Assembly (NCBI RefSeq): GCF_007641255.1
Contig: NZ_CP036259.1
Location: 4,218,501 to 4,282,500, forward strand
Source of the DNA: Sporomusa termitida
GTDB taxonomy: Bacteria; Bacillota; Negativicutes; Sporomusales; Sporomusaceae
Direction: 5' to 3'
DNA length: 64,000 nucleotides
Both the position numbers and the translations under genes were made by a program. Shown in pieces: positions 36,838 to 44,674 of this stretch. The stretch's first letter is position 1. Each line of letters opens with the position of its first letter. The notes below the pieces were generated by a model that searched no databases, was not told where the DNA came from, and worked only from the letters and a program-made list of their open reading frames with translations.

Positions 36838-37719
36838 GTGTTCTTGCAGCAAGTGGTCAACGGCCTCACTTTAGGTAGTACCTATGCAGTCATTGCCTTA
36901 GGCTATACTTTAATCTTCGGCGTATTAAACATTGTGAATATGGCTCATGGCGAAATATTCATGATCGGGGCTTTTGTCGGCTTGATGCTTGTCACAAAGT
37001 TCAATTTCGGTATTGTTGGCGCCCTGGCCGGGGCAATGATTATCGGGGCAGTGCTTGGTTACCTGTTGGAACGGGTAGCCTTGCGGCCTCTGCGCCGCAA
37101 GGAAGTCTCCCATCTGGCGCCGCTGATCAGTACGATTGGGGTATCTATTTTTCTGGAAAGTGTCGCCCTTAAGGTATTTGGACCGCAGGCCCAGTCTTTT
37201 CCGACAATGTATGCGGGCCAGCTGCTGGATCTGGGAATATTTAAAATTTCATTTATCCAGCTTATTATTCTGGCTATCTCCTTCGGTCTCATGTTCGTGC
37301 TGCGCTTTTGGCTGGCCAAAACCAAAGCCGGCAAATCAATCCGGGCTACGGCCGAAAATATTGAAACAGCAGGTCTCTTAGGCGTTGACACCCGCCGGGT
37401 CATTGTCATGACGGTTATGCTGGCTTCCGGGCTCGGGGCCGTAGCCGGTGTCCTTGTCGGGCTGGCCTTTAATGCCGTCGAACCGACCATGGGCATTACT
37501 ATGGGTTTTAAAGGCTTAGCGGTATTAATACTGGGTGGTCTTGGCAACATAACCGGCGCCATGGTTGGCGGCTTACTCTTAGGTATTGCGGAGGTATTTA
37601 GTGTCGCCTACGGTGATTCCTCCTACCGCGATGCCGTCGCCTTCGGCTTAATTATGATCTTATTATTTGTGCGCCCCCAGGGTCTGTTTGGCGGCAGCAC
37701 GCCCCAGGGAGGGCGGTAA
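36838..37719 (+). CDS. livH: Branched-chain amino acid ABC transporter permease LivH
   Basis: 293 residues with about eight membrane helices. It starts FLQQVVNGLTLGSTYAVIALGYTLIFGV, the typical LivH N-terminus, and has GLLGVDTRRV in the cytoplasmic coupling loop, MGFKGLAVLILGGLGN and a closing RPQGLFG. I chose the GTG at 36838, nine bases after GAGGAG; a GTG at 36829 touches that site. It forms the channel with LivM. Confidence 0.93.
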   Translation: MFLQQVVNGLTLGSTYAVIALGYTLIFGVLNIVNMAHGEIFMIGAFVGLMLVTKFNFGIVGALAGAMIIGAVLGYLLERVALRPLRRKEVSHLAPLISTIGVSIFLESVALKVFGPQAQSFPTMYAGQLLDLGIFKISFIQLIILAISFGLMFVLRFWLAKTKAGKSIRATAENIETAGLLGVDTRRVIVMTVMLASGLGAVAGVLVGLAFNAVEPTMGITMGFKGLAVLILGGLGNITGAMVGGLLLGIAEVFSVAYGDSSYRDAVAFGLIMILLFVRPQGLFGGSTPQGGR

Positions 37720-37721
37720 CC

Positions 37722-38699
37722 ATGGATACCCTCTTAAATCCCTACTATCTCCAGATTCTGATGTTTGTTCTGATTAACGCCATGTTAGGTATCAGTATTT
37801 ATTTAACCCTGGCGACAGGACAGTTATCACTGGGGAATGCCGGTTTTATGAGCGTAGGCGCCTATACCTCCGCCCTATTGACACTAAAACTCGGGCTGCC
37901 CGTATATCTGGCCATACCGGCCGGCGGCTTGGCGGCCTGCCTGATGGCGGCAGTAATCGGCATTCCGGCTACCAGGCTGCAGGGAATATACCTGGCGATT
38001 GCCACCCTCGGTTTTGGGGAGGTTGTCCGCGTCATCATTCTCAACCTGAAACTTACGAACGGGGCTTTAGGCCTTGCCGGCATCCCCTCCTTAGGTGTGC
38101 TGATCGGCAAACAGCTCTCGGCCCTCGGGTATAGCCAGGGCTTGGCCGGCTTCAGCCTGCAGCAGCTCAGCAATTTATCTGTCATCGCCATTTTGGCGGC
38201 GATCCTGGCTTTTATCGTTTTCTTTGCCGTCCGGCTGCGCACTTCCAGAATCGGCCGGGCCTTTGCCGCCATTAAGGCTGATGAGCATGCGGCGGAAGTG
38301 TCAGGTGTAAATACCACCAATTACAAGCTGCTGGCTTTTTTTCTCGGGGCTTTTGTGGCCGGGATCGCCGGCGGGTTAGCCGCCCATATTACTTTTTACA
38401 TTGGACCCAAGGATTTTTCCTACCATCGGGCCGTTGAAATCCTGCTCTTTGCCGTGTTCGGCGGCAGTAATGTGGTGTGGGGACCGCTGCTGGGCTCGGT
38501 CATACTGACAACCCTGCCGGAAGTGCTGCGGTCGGCTGCCGACTACCGGGCCATGATTTATGGCGGTATTCTTGTTGTCATGATGATCTTCCGCCCCCAG
38601 GGACTGATCAGCGAGGAAACCATCCGGTATTGGCAGTCCAGGCTTAAGAGTTCGACCACGAACGAACAGCCGGAACCTACAAGGAGGTCAGCAGGATGA
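37722..38699 (+). CDS. livM: Branched-chain amino acid ABC transporter permease LivM
   Basis: 325 residues, polytopic membrane protein with the LivM pattern ATGQLSLGNAGFMSVGAYTSA, TLGFGEVVR, GRAFAAIKADEHAAEVSGV (coupling helix) and FGGSNVVWGPLLGS. It begins two bases after the livH stop and overlaps livG by four bases (ATGA). Confidence 0.93.
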   Translation: MDTLLNPYYLQILMFVLINAMLGISIYLTLATGQLSLGNAGFMSVGAYTSALLTLKLGLPVYLAIPAGGLAACLMAAVIGIPATRLQGIYLAIATLGFGEVVRVIILNLKLTNGALGLAGIPSLGVLIGKQLSALGYSQGLAGFSLQQLSNLSVIAILAAILAFIVFFAVRLRTSRIGRAFAAIKADEHAAEVSGVNTTNYKLLAFFLGAFVAGIAGGLAAHITFYIGPKDFSYHRAVEILLFAVFGGSNVVWGPLLGSVILTTLPEVLRSAADYRAMIYGGILVVMMIFRPQGLISEETIRYWQSRLKSSTTNEQPEPTRRSAG

Positions 38700-39466
38700 T
38701 CCTGGCACTGGAAAAAATCAGCAAAAACTTTGGGGGTCTGGCGGCGTTATCTAATATCAGCTTTCATGTCAATAAGAGTGAAATCCTCGGGGTAATCGGC
38801 CCTAACGGCGCCGGCAAGACCACTCTTTTCAACCTGATTACCGGCGTATTGCCGCCTAGTGAAGGCCAGATTGTTTACCGGGATAAAGCCATCGTCGGTT
38901 TAAAGCCCCATAAGATTGCAAAACTGGGGATTTCCCGGACCTTTCAGAATATCCGCCTGTTCGGTCAGATGACCGCGCTGGAGAATGTTATGGTTGGCGC
39001 TCACTGCCGTACGCACGCCGGCCTTTGGCAAGGCTTATGGCAGACCAGAACCCAGCAGCAGGAAGAAAAAACCATTAAGGGCCAAGCCCGCACCCTGCTG
39101 GAACTAACAGGCATCGGCGATCAAGCAGATACCCTGGCCGGCGCTCTCTCTTATGGTAAACAACGGCGTCTTGAAATTGCCCGGGCCCTGGCCTCTGATC
39201 CTGAATTGCTATTGTTGGATGAGCCTGCCGCCGGCATGAATGAGAGTGAAACAGACGACTTGCGCTTACTGATTGCCCAAATACAGCAACTGGGCAAGGC
39301 AGTAATCCTGATTGAACATGACATGCACCTGATGATGAACGTATGCGAGCGTTTTGTCGTGTTAAATTTTGGCCGGAAGATTGCCGAAGGCTCCCCGGCC
39401 AGCATCCAGGAGAATCCCCAGGTGATTGAGGCCTATCTGGGCAAGGAGGATATGGGCGATGCTTGA
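38696..39466 (+). CDS. livG: Branched-chain amino acid ABC transporter ATP-binding protein LivG
   Basis: 256 residues. Walker [13 protein letters not shown], the signature region [16 protein letters not shown], Walker [16 protein letters not shown] and the switch His in LIEHDM are present. [23 protein letters not shown] and the C-terminal IEAYLG are typical of LivG. It powers uptake together with LivF; the livF start overlaps its end by eight bases. Confidence 0.94.
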   Translation: MILALEKISKNFGGLAALSNISFHVNKSEILGVIGPNGAGKTTLFNLITGVLPPSEGQIVYRDKAIVGLKPHKIAKLGISRTFQNIRLFGQMTALENVMVGAHCRTHAGLWQGLWQTRTQQQEEKTIKGQARTLLELTGIGDQADTLAGALSYGKQRRLEIARALASDPELLLLDEPAAGMNESETDDLRLLIAQIQQLGKAVILIEHDMHLMMNVCERFVVLNFGRKIAEGSPASIQENPQVIEAYLGKEDMGDA

Positions 39467-40172
39467 GATTTCACAATTAATTGCCGGTTATGGAAATATC
39501 AAAGCACTAAAGACCGTCAACCTTTCGGTCCCCAAAGGTACCATTGTCTCCCTGATTGGCGCCAATGGGGCCGGCAAGACAACAACAATGAAAGCAATTA
39601 TGGGCATGGTTCAGCCGGCGGCAGGCCAAATCTCCTTTCAGGGGCATAACATTACCGGCCTGGCTGTGCATAAGGTAGTCAATAGGGGGATATCACTCGT
39701 GCCTGAAGGCCGCAGCATATTAGCGCAAATGACGGTGCTGGAGAATTTGGAGATGGGGGCTTATCAGCGTACAGACAACGCTGTCCAGCATGATCTGGAA
39801 AAAGTTTTTGCCCGCTTTCCGATATTGGCGGAACGCCGGCAGCAGCCGGGAGGAACTTTGTCCGGTGGTCAGCAGCAAATGCTGGCCATTGGCCGGGCCT
39901 TAATGGCCCGGCCAAAGCTGCTGCTCCTGGATGAGCCTTCCATGGGCTTAGCCCCGCTGGTAGTTGCTGATATATTTAAAGTAATCCGGGAAATTAATGC
40001 CGAAGGCACAACCATCCTGCTGGTTGAGCAAAACGTCCGCCAGGCAATCAAGATTGCTCATTATGCATATGTCATGGAAACAGGCCGGATCGTTCTCCAC
40101 GGCCCAGCCGCTGAGATTGCTAATGATCCCAGAGTAATGGAAGCATATTTGGGCGGCCGAAAAGTTTGCTAG
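39459..40172 (+). CDS. livF: Branched-chain amino acid ABC transporter ATP-binding protein LivF
   Basis: 237 residues. Walker A GANGAGKTTTMKA, signature LSGGQQQMLAIGRALMARP, Walker B LLLLDEPSMGLAP and LVEQNVRQA are present, and the protein ends EAYLGG as LivF does. The ATG at 39459 gives the family N-terminus [16 protein letters not shown]. It is the last gene of the liv operon and has a terminator at 40230-40270. Confidence 0.94.
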   Translation: MLEISQLIAGYGNIKALKTVNLSVPKGTIVSLIGANGAGKTTTMKAIMGMVQPAAGQISFQGHNITGLAVHKVVNRGISLVPEGRSILAQMTVLENLEMGAYQRTDNAVQHDLEKVFARFPILAERRQQPGGTLSGGQQQMLAIGRALMARPKLLLLDEPSMGLAPLVVADIFKVIREINAEGTTILLVEQNVRQAIKIAHYAYVMETGRIVLHGPAAEIANDPRVMEAYLGGRKVC

Positions 40173-40229
40173 CTAACCGCAATACTCCTGGCAATGAACA
40201 AATCTAAACCCCACTTGCCCTGAAATAAT

Positions 40230-40270
40230 AAACCGTGTTGAATTTGCCAGTGAAATTTAACACGGTTTTT
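40230..40270 (+). terminator. Intrinsic terminator of the liv operon
   Basis: AAACCGTGTT (40230-40239) pairs with AACACGGTTT (40259-40268), with an extended AATTT/AAATT inner stem and a T run. Confidence 0.82.
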
Positions 40271-40353
40271 CGACATGCGTACAGACTATTGGCCATTTCC
40301 TTACAACACAGTGACAGCTGCGGTCAGCCGGAAACCATTGATAAATAGGTTTA

Positions 40354-41805
40354 TCAGATCATCAGATTTATCCCCTGGGCTATTCTCCGGCCCAATTCGC
40401 TGTCTGTCCGTAAGAAATGCTCAACCATTCTTCTTTGAATAGGCTCGTAGGCCTGACTTAAATTTTCAACAATATTGGCCACCAGGTGTTTTTTTTGCAT
40501 AGCCGACATGGTCCGGTATCTAAAGCCGGCCTGATAATAAATGTCGCCGCCTATCTCTTTCCGGACTATGCAACCGGCAATATGGTTCTGGGCAGGTTTC
40601 CCGATCACCGGTGCCGGCATAGGCGTCCCGCCGCCTAATGTATTAGGCAAATAATTGGCAACCCCTTCATTGTACATGGTTTGCATGGCTCCGTCCTGCA
40701 TCTTGTTATCGGCCGGTTTGCGCGGCATATTGGTAGGCAGTGCCAAATAGTTGACACCGAGCCGGTATCTTTGGGTATCCCCATAGGCAAAGATACGGCC
40801 CTGCAGTATTTTATCATTGGAAAACTCTATGCCCGGAACAATAGCCGCCGGTGAAAAAGCAGCTTGTTCAACATCAACAAAAAAATTGTCAGGATTTTTA
40901 TTTAATACCATTTTTCCTACCGGCCTTATCGGCAATAAATCTTCCGGCCAAATATTAGTAGAATCCAGGGGATCAAAGGGCTGTTCACACTCATCGTCCA
41001 CATTCATTATCTGGATCCGCAGCTCAAATTCAACCTGCTGGCCGGCAGCAATGGTATCAAATAAATCCCGCCGGGCTATATCAGGGTCTGTACCGGCAAG
41101 CATAGCTGCCGTCTTGCTGTCTATGTATTCAACACCGGCACAAGGCTCCCAGTGATACTTCACATATACCTCTTCCCCGCGCATATTGATCCACTTATAG
41201 GTATTGACCCCATAGCCCGGAATGGTCCGGTAACTTTTGACAGTACCGTTATCGGCAAACAAATAAGTGAGAAAATTGATGGACTCCGGCCGTAAGGACA
41301 TGAAATCCCAAAACCGGCTGGCGGCTATCGGCCCGCCCCGGACATTGGTCACCGGATCAGGCTTCAGGGCGTGGACCAGGTCCGGAAACTGAATTGGATC
41401 TCGCAGCGGAAACACCGGGATATGGTTGCCCACAATATCATAATTGCCTTCGTCTGTGTAAAATTTTACCGAAAACCCTCTGATATCCCGCACCGTATCC
41501 GCACCGCCCAGAGAGCCGCCGGCTAAGGAGAACCTGACAAACACAGGCGTTACCTTTTCCGGATCCTGCAAAAAATCGGCTTTCGTTAATGACGCCAGTG
41601 AGTTATACGGTCTAAAAAAACCAAAAGCGCCGGCCCCTTTAGCATGCAGTACCCTTTCAGGAATTCTTTCCCGGTCAAAATGAGAAATTTTTTCCAGAAA
41701 AACCGTATCCTCAAGTAAAATGGGGCCGCGCTGACCTACACTTAGGGATTGCTGGTCATTGGTAACCGGTGCCCCCTCATTGCTGGTAAGATAGCGTTTT
41801 GGCAT
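40354..41805 (-). CDS. katA: Catalase (heme, monofunctional)
   Basis: 483 residues, the size of small-subunit clade 3 catalases. It has the start region NEGAPVTNDQQSLSVGQRGP, the catalytic His in RVLHAKGAGAFGFF, the catalytic Asn in DIVGNHIPVF and the heme-ligand Tyr in RIFAYGDTQRYRLG. It breaks hydrogen peroxide into water and oxygen. VFPLRDP departs from the more common VFFIRDP near the heme pocket. There is no neighbouring regulator; the gene stands alone, facing the liv operon. In an anaerobe it would serve oxidative defence. Confidence 0.94.
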   Translation of the reverse strand: MPKRYLTSNEGAPVTNDQQSLSVGQRGPILLEDTVFLEKISHFDRERIPERVLHAKGAGAFGFFRPYNSLASLTKADFLQDPEKVTPVFVRFSLAGGSLGGADTVRDIRGFSVKFYTDEGNYDIVGNHIPVFPLRDPIQFPDLVHALKPDPVTNVRGGPIAASRFWDFMSLRPESINFLTYLFADNGTVKSYRTIPGYGVNTYKWINMRGEEVYVKYHWEPCAGVEYIDSKTAAMLAGTDPDIARRDLFDTIAAGQQVEFELRIQIMNVDDECEQPFDPLDSTNIWPEDLLPIRPVGKMVLNKNPDNFFVDVEQAAFSPAAIVPGIEFSNDKILQGRIFAYGDTQRYRLGVNYLALPTNMPRKPADNKMQDGAMQTMYNEGVANYLPNTLGGGTPMPAPVIGKPAQNHIAGCIVRKEIGGDIYYQAGFRYRTMSAMQKKHLVANIVENLSQAYEPIQRRMVEHFLRTDSELGRRIAQGINLMI

Positions 41806-41887
41806 ATCCTCTCCCCCAAATCATAAAATCTATTATGATTATATTGAATATAAGGATTACTCATGAATAGTTTTAATCATCGCCAGA

Positions 41888-41918
41888 GAAAAACACGGGG
41901 ACAGGGAATTTGTTTTTT
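41888..41918 (+). repeat. Short dispersed repeat (AAACACGGGGACAGGGA)
   Basis: The same AAAACACGGGGACAGGGA core recurs at 43497 (direct) and 43627 (inverted). This copy is single, followed by TTTGTTTTTT. The region 41806-42089 otherwise holds no gene I can support. Confidence 0.6.
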
Positions 41919-42089
41919 AACTTTTATTGCCAATCAATGATCCCGCTGATTCCAAGCAATGCGTTAGGAACTACTTCATACGCCAGTACGTACTCGACAG
42001 GAATATTATGGAGTTGCGTAATACCAAACTCTATGGACGACTTAAATCCAAACCTATGGTAATAACCACCCGCTTCGAACGGTAGTACT

Positions 42090-43424
42090 TTATAGTGGCA
42101 GCTCTATACTTTGGGGAAATCTGAATAGATTATAGGGATCATAGGTCTGCTTCACACACTGCAGCCGCCTTAGATTACTCCCGTAATATGCTTGCTGATA
42201 ATGCGGCGTTTGGCTATACGGAAAGTTTATATACGATCCCCGCGTAATTGTATATATATAGTCAAAGCCAGCCTTTACCCATTCCCGGTGCGCTTCTGCT
42301 GCGTCTGTTTCTTCCCACGCAGAGGCTATGGCAATGATATAATTGGCCTGCCGATAGGTGAAAGCTGTTTCGGCTGCGCCGATATCGCGGACAGCTCCCC
42401 CCAGCGAATATACCCGGATAGAAGAATTTCTGTCAGAAGGTGCTTTATCCATTATTCCAAGGATTTGCTCTAATTCTGCTTGTGAAAAATGCCTTTGTAC
42501 AAATCTGCCTGCAGCCTGGAATGCTTCCCGCTTCGGATACATCGCCCCAATTATCTTTACAGCTTCAATAAACGGGACATATGCAATATTCGACAAAGTT
42601 AAGCCTGGTATATTCAATAGAGGCTGCAAGATTTGTCTAGCCTCCTCCGGCGGCCCGTAGAAAAACGCATTAACCCACGCTCCTTCCTTATATATTCCGC
42701 CAAATAAGCTTAACCGGCGGTCCAGATGCGGCAGCCAGCCTTGCCATACCTGGAGAAAACTATTTCTAGCCGCTCTGTTATCATCCCATCTAAGCTGAAT
42801 TACCGTTATCCCGTCTACTTTTTTTAACTTAAATTTATAGTCGGTCACAACACCAAAATTCCCGCCACCCGCTCCTTTTAAGGCCCAAAACAGTTCTGAA
42901 TTGCAACAGCAGTTGGCAGTTAAACGCCTGCCCGCAAAATCAATCATGTTTGCCTCTAAAAGACTATCTGCTGTCAAGCCTAAATAGCGAGTGGATAAAC
43001 CGATACCGCCACCCAAAACTAATCCGGATATTGCTACTGTGGGACATGTGCCGCCGGGAAAAGTGTATCCGAATTTATAAAGATACTCATACAGCGATAA
43101 TAATCTCGTACCTGCCTGTACATTTACAGTGTTGTCAGCCAAATTTATCTTAATTCCATTCAGGGGGGAAGTATCTATAACTAAGCTGCAGGTGCCAATT
43201 GAGTAGCCCTCATAGTCATGGCCGCCAGACCGCACCCGCAGTTCCACTCCTTGCTCTCGTGACCAAAGTATTGCATTCGCGACATCGCAATAATCAAGAC
43301 AATAAACAATAGCGGCAGGATATTTATTTATCGCTTTATTGTATCCTTGCCTGGCTTGCTCATATTGGCTATCGCTTGGTACCACTACTCTCCCAGTTAA
43401 CCCTTTACCCAGCAAATTATTCAC
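42090..43424 (-). CDS. FAD-linked oxidoreductase, berberine-bridge-enzyme type
   Basis: 444 residues. The PCMH-type FAD domain has RSGGHDYEGYS, whose His is a covalent FAD site, and GGTCPTVAISGLVLGGGIG, whose Cys is the second (6-S-cysteinyl) site, so the flavin is probably bicovalent. GAGGGNFGVVTDYKFKL follows. The C-terminal BBE motif has YYGSNLRRLQCVKQTYDPYNLF. Relatives oxidise sugars or small alcohols using oxygen. Bacillus CotQ/YvdP, a spore-coat protein, has the same architecture and length, so a spore role is possible but unproven. It stands alone between repeat-bearing intergenic regions. Confidence 0.87.
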   Translation of the reverse strand: MNNLLGKGLTGRVVVPSDSQYEQARQGYNKAINKYPAAIVYCLDYCDVANAILWSREQGVELRVRSGGHDYEGYSIGTCSLVIDTSPLNGIKINLADNTVNVQAGTRLLSLYEYLYKFGYTFPGGTCPTVAISGLVLGGGIGLSTRYLGLTADSLLEANMIDFAGRRLTANCCCNSELFWALKGAGGGNFGVVTDYKFKLKKVDGITVIQLRWDDNRAARNSFLQVWQGWLPHLDRRLSLFGGIYKEGAWVNAFFYGPPEEARQILQPLLNIPGLTLSNIAYVPFIEAVKIIGAMYPKREAFQAAGRFVQRHFSQAELEQILGIMDKAPSDRNSSIRVYSLGGAVRDIGAAETAFTYRQANYIIAIASAWEETDAAEAHREWVKAGFDYIYTITRGSYINFPYSQTPHYQQAYYGSNLRRLQCVKQTYDPYNLFRFPQSIELPL

Positions 43425-43496
43425 CTACCTGGTTACTTTTTTATATAATATGTTAATTAGCTGCTTGTTGCTACCTTGAAAACACAGGGATAGGGG

Positions 43497-43627
43497 AAAA
43501 CACGGGGACAGGGACTATGTTTCTTTGCGTTTATCGAAATAGCTACATCCTCGGAATTGCCAAACCACAACTAGACCCCTTGTCCCCATGACAATTGACT
43601 GAAACATGTTCCCTGTCCCCGTGTTTT
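43497..43627. mobile_element. MITE/REP-like element bounded by 27-bp inverted repeats
   Basis: 43497-43523 and 43601-43627 are inverted copies, 25 of 27 positions matching, both starting with AAAACACGGGGACAGGGA at the outer end. The 77 bp between encode nothing evident. A further single copy of the core lies at 41888. I see no transposase gene and no clear target-site duplication. Confidence 0.55.
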
Positions 43628-43884
43628 ACTTTAATTAGGACTTGACTTTAATTAGCTGGTCTGTGTTTTACTGCTTTACAAGCCATTCACGAAAAGAAGC
43701 GCAATTTTGCCATATCATGATGACCTACCCTAATTATCGCCCCTGTCTCCACATCCCCTACTGCTAAAAGTTCGTTGGTGTGCAAGAAACTCCCCTGCCG
43801 GGTTCTGTCTACCGGAAGGGGAGTACAGCAATGGGCTGAGTTATGTTTTCCGTGTGTGCCGTGCCTGACTGATAATCGGCCTAA
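43628..43884. other. Intergenic region without evident gene
   Basis: It contains short imperfect repeats (AATTAGGACTTGACTTTAATTAG) and the downstream region of the exported protein gene, including GTGTGC and CTCCCCTTCC patches; nothing I can name. Confidence 0.3.
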
Positions 43885-44469
43885 TTATAATTTTTCGATT
43901 TTTACGAAGGCCGCCTCCATTGCTTCTGTAATCCCTCTCTTCATTGCCGTACCGATTCCGGGTACACCAATTGAGGTTACTTTGTTATTGCCTTTGCCGG
44001 TTGTTTGGAAAGTAGTGATTTTATCTGCGCCTTTGGAGTAGACTTTATAGCGAATTTTTACTTCGCTTTTGGCCGAAGTCGAGAAAAAGCTGGCATGTCT
44101 TGAGTTCATAAAATGAACGATCTCCATTGCAATCACGTAATCGGCACCGGTTGCTTGCGCTAACTTCCGCATTAACTCATTGTCCGGCAATTCCAGATTC
44201 GACGGATCATACTGGTCTGCGGACAAAATACTTTGTACTTTATCTGCCGGAACCGTTTGATATTTTTCATTGGCAAATTGTTGGGTAAAATTCTCTTGGA
44301 CAGTTTCGCCTATGTATTCTTTGGTTTCTTCGGTAGAATTAATATGAGGCAAAATAAGCACTTGCTTGACACTGGCTTCAGTAGCCGGGGAATTAGCTGA
44401 CGCGCTGCCGACACTAACTGCAAACATAAAACATAGCATGATCAATAAACATAGCATCAATTTTTTCAT
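43885..44469 (-). CDS. Hypothetical exported protein (CsgG/TolB-N-like)
   Basis: 194 residues with a signal peptide (KKLMLCLLIMLCFMFAVSVG, cleavage near SASA). The mature part VLILPHINSTEETKEYIGE, then NEKYQTVPADKVQSIL and AQATGADYVIAMEIV, has the layout of small exported proteins related to the CsgG/TolB N-terminal fold, where an ATGADYVI(x)G(x)I strand is typical. C-terminal RGITEAMEAAFVKIE is helical. Function unknown. It stands alone, 200 bp downstream of the hydroxyproline dehydratase gene, and I see no reason to link it to that cluster. Confidence 0.75.
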   Translation of the reverse strand: MKKLMLCLLIMLCFMFAVSVGSASANSPATEASVKQVLILPHINSTEETKEYIGETVQENFTQQFANEKYQTVPADKVQSILSADQYDPSNLELPDNELMRKLAQATGADYVIAMEIVHFMNSRHASFFSTSAKSEVKIRYKVYSKGADKITTFQTTGKGNNKVTSIGVPGIGTAMKRGITEAMEAAFVKIEKL

Positions 44470-44674
44470 ATAACCATCTCCCTAATTTATTCCCTTCCCT
44501 ATCATATCATTTTATCAACCTAAATCCAAGAATATTCTGATAACTAAATGACAATAATTTGTTTACCCCAAGAACCGGGACTATATTTTAAAAAATGGCA
44601 GAAGAGTCAACTCACGGTTGGATGAGCTGACTCTTCTTGTCGCTATCGCCTGGCTGGTGGTTACGGAATCCAGG

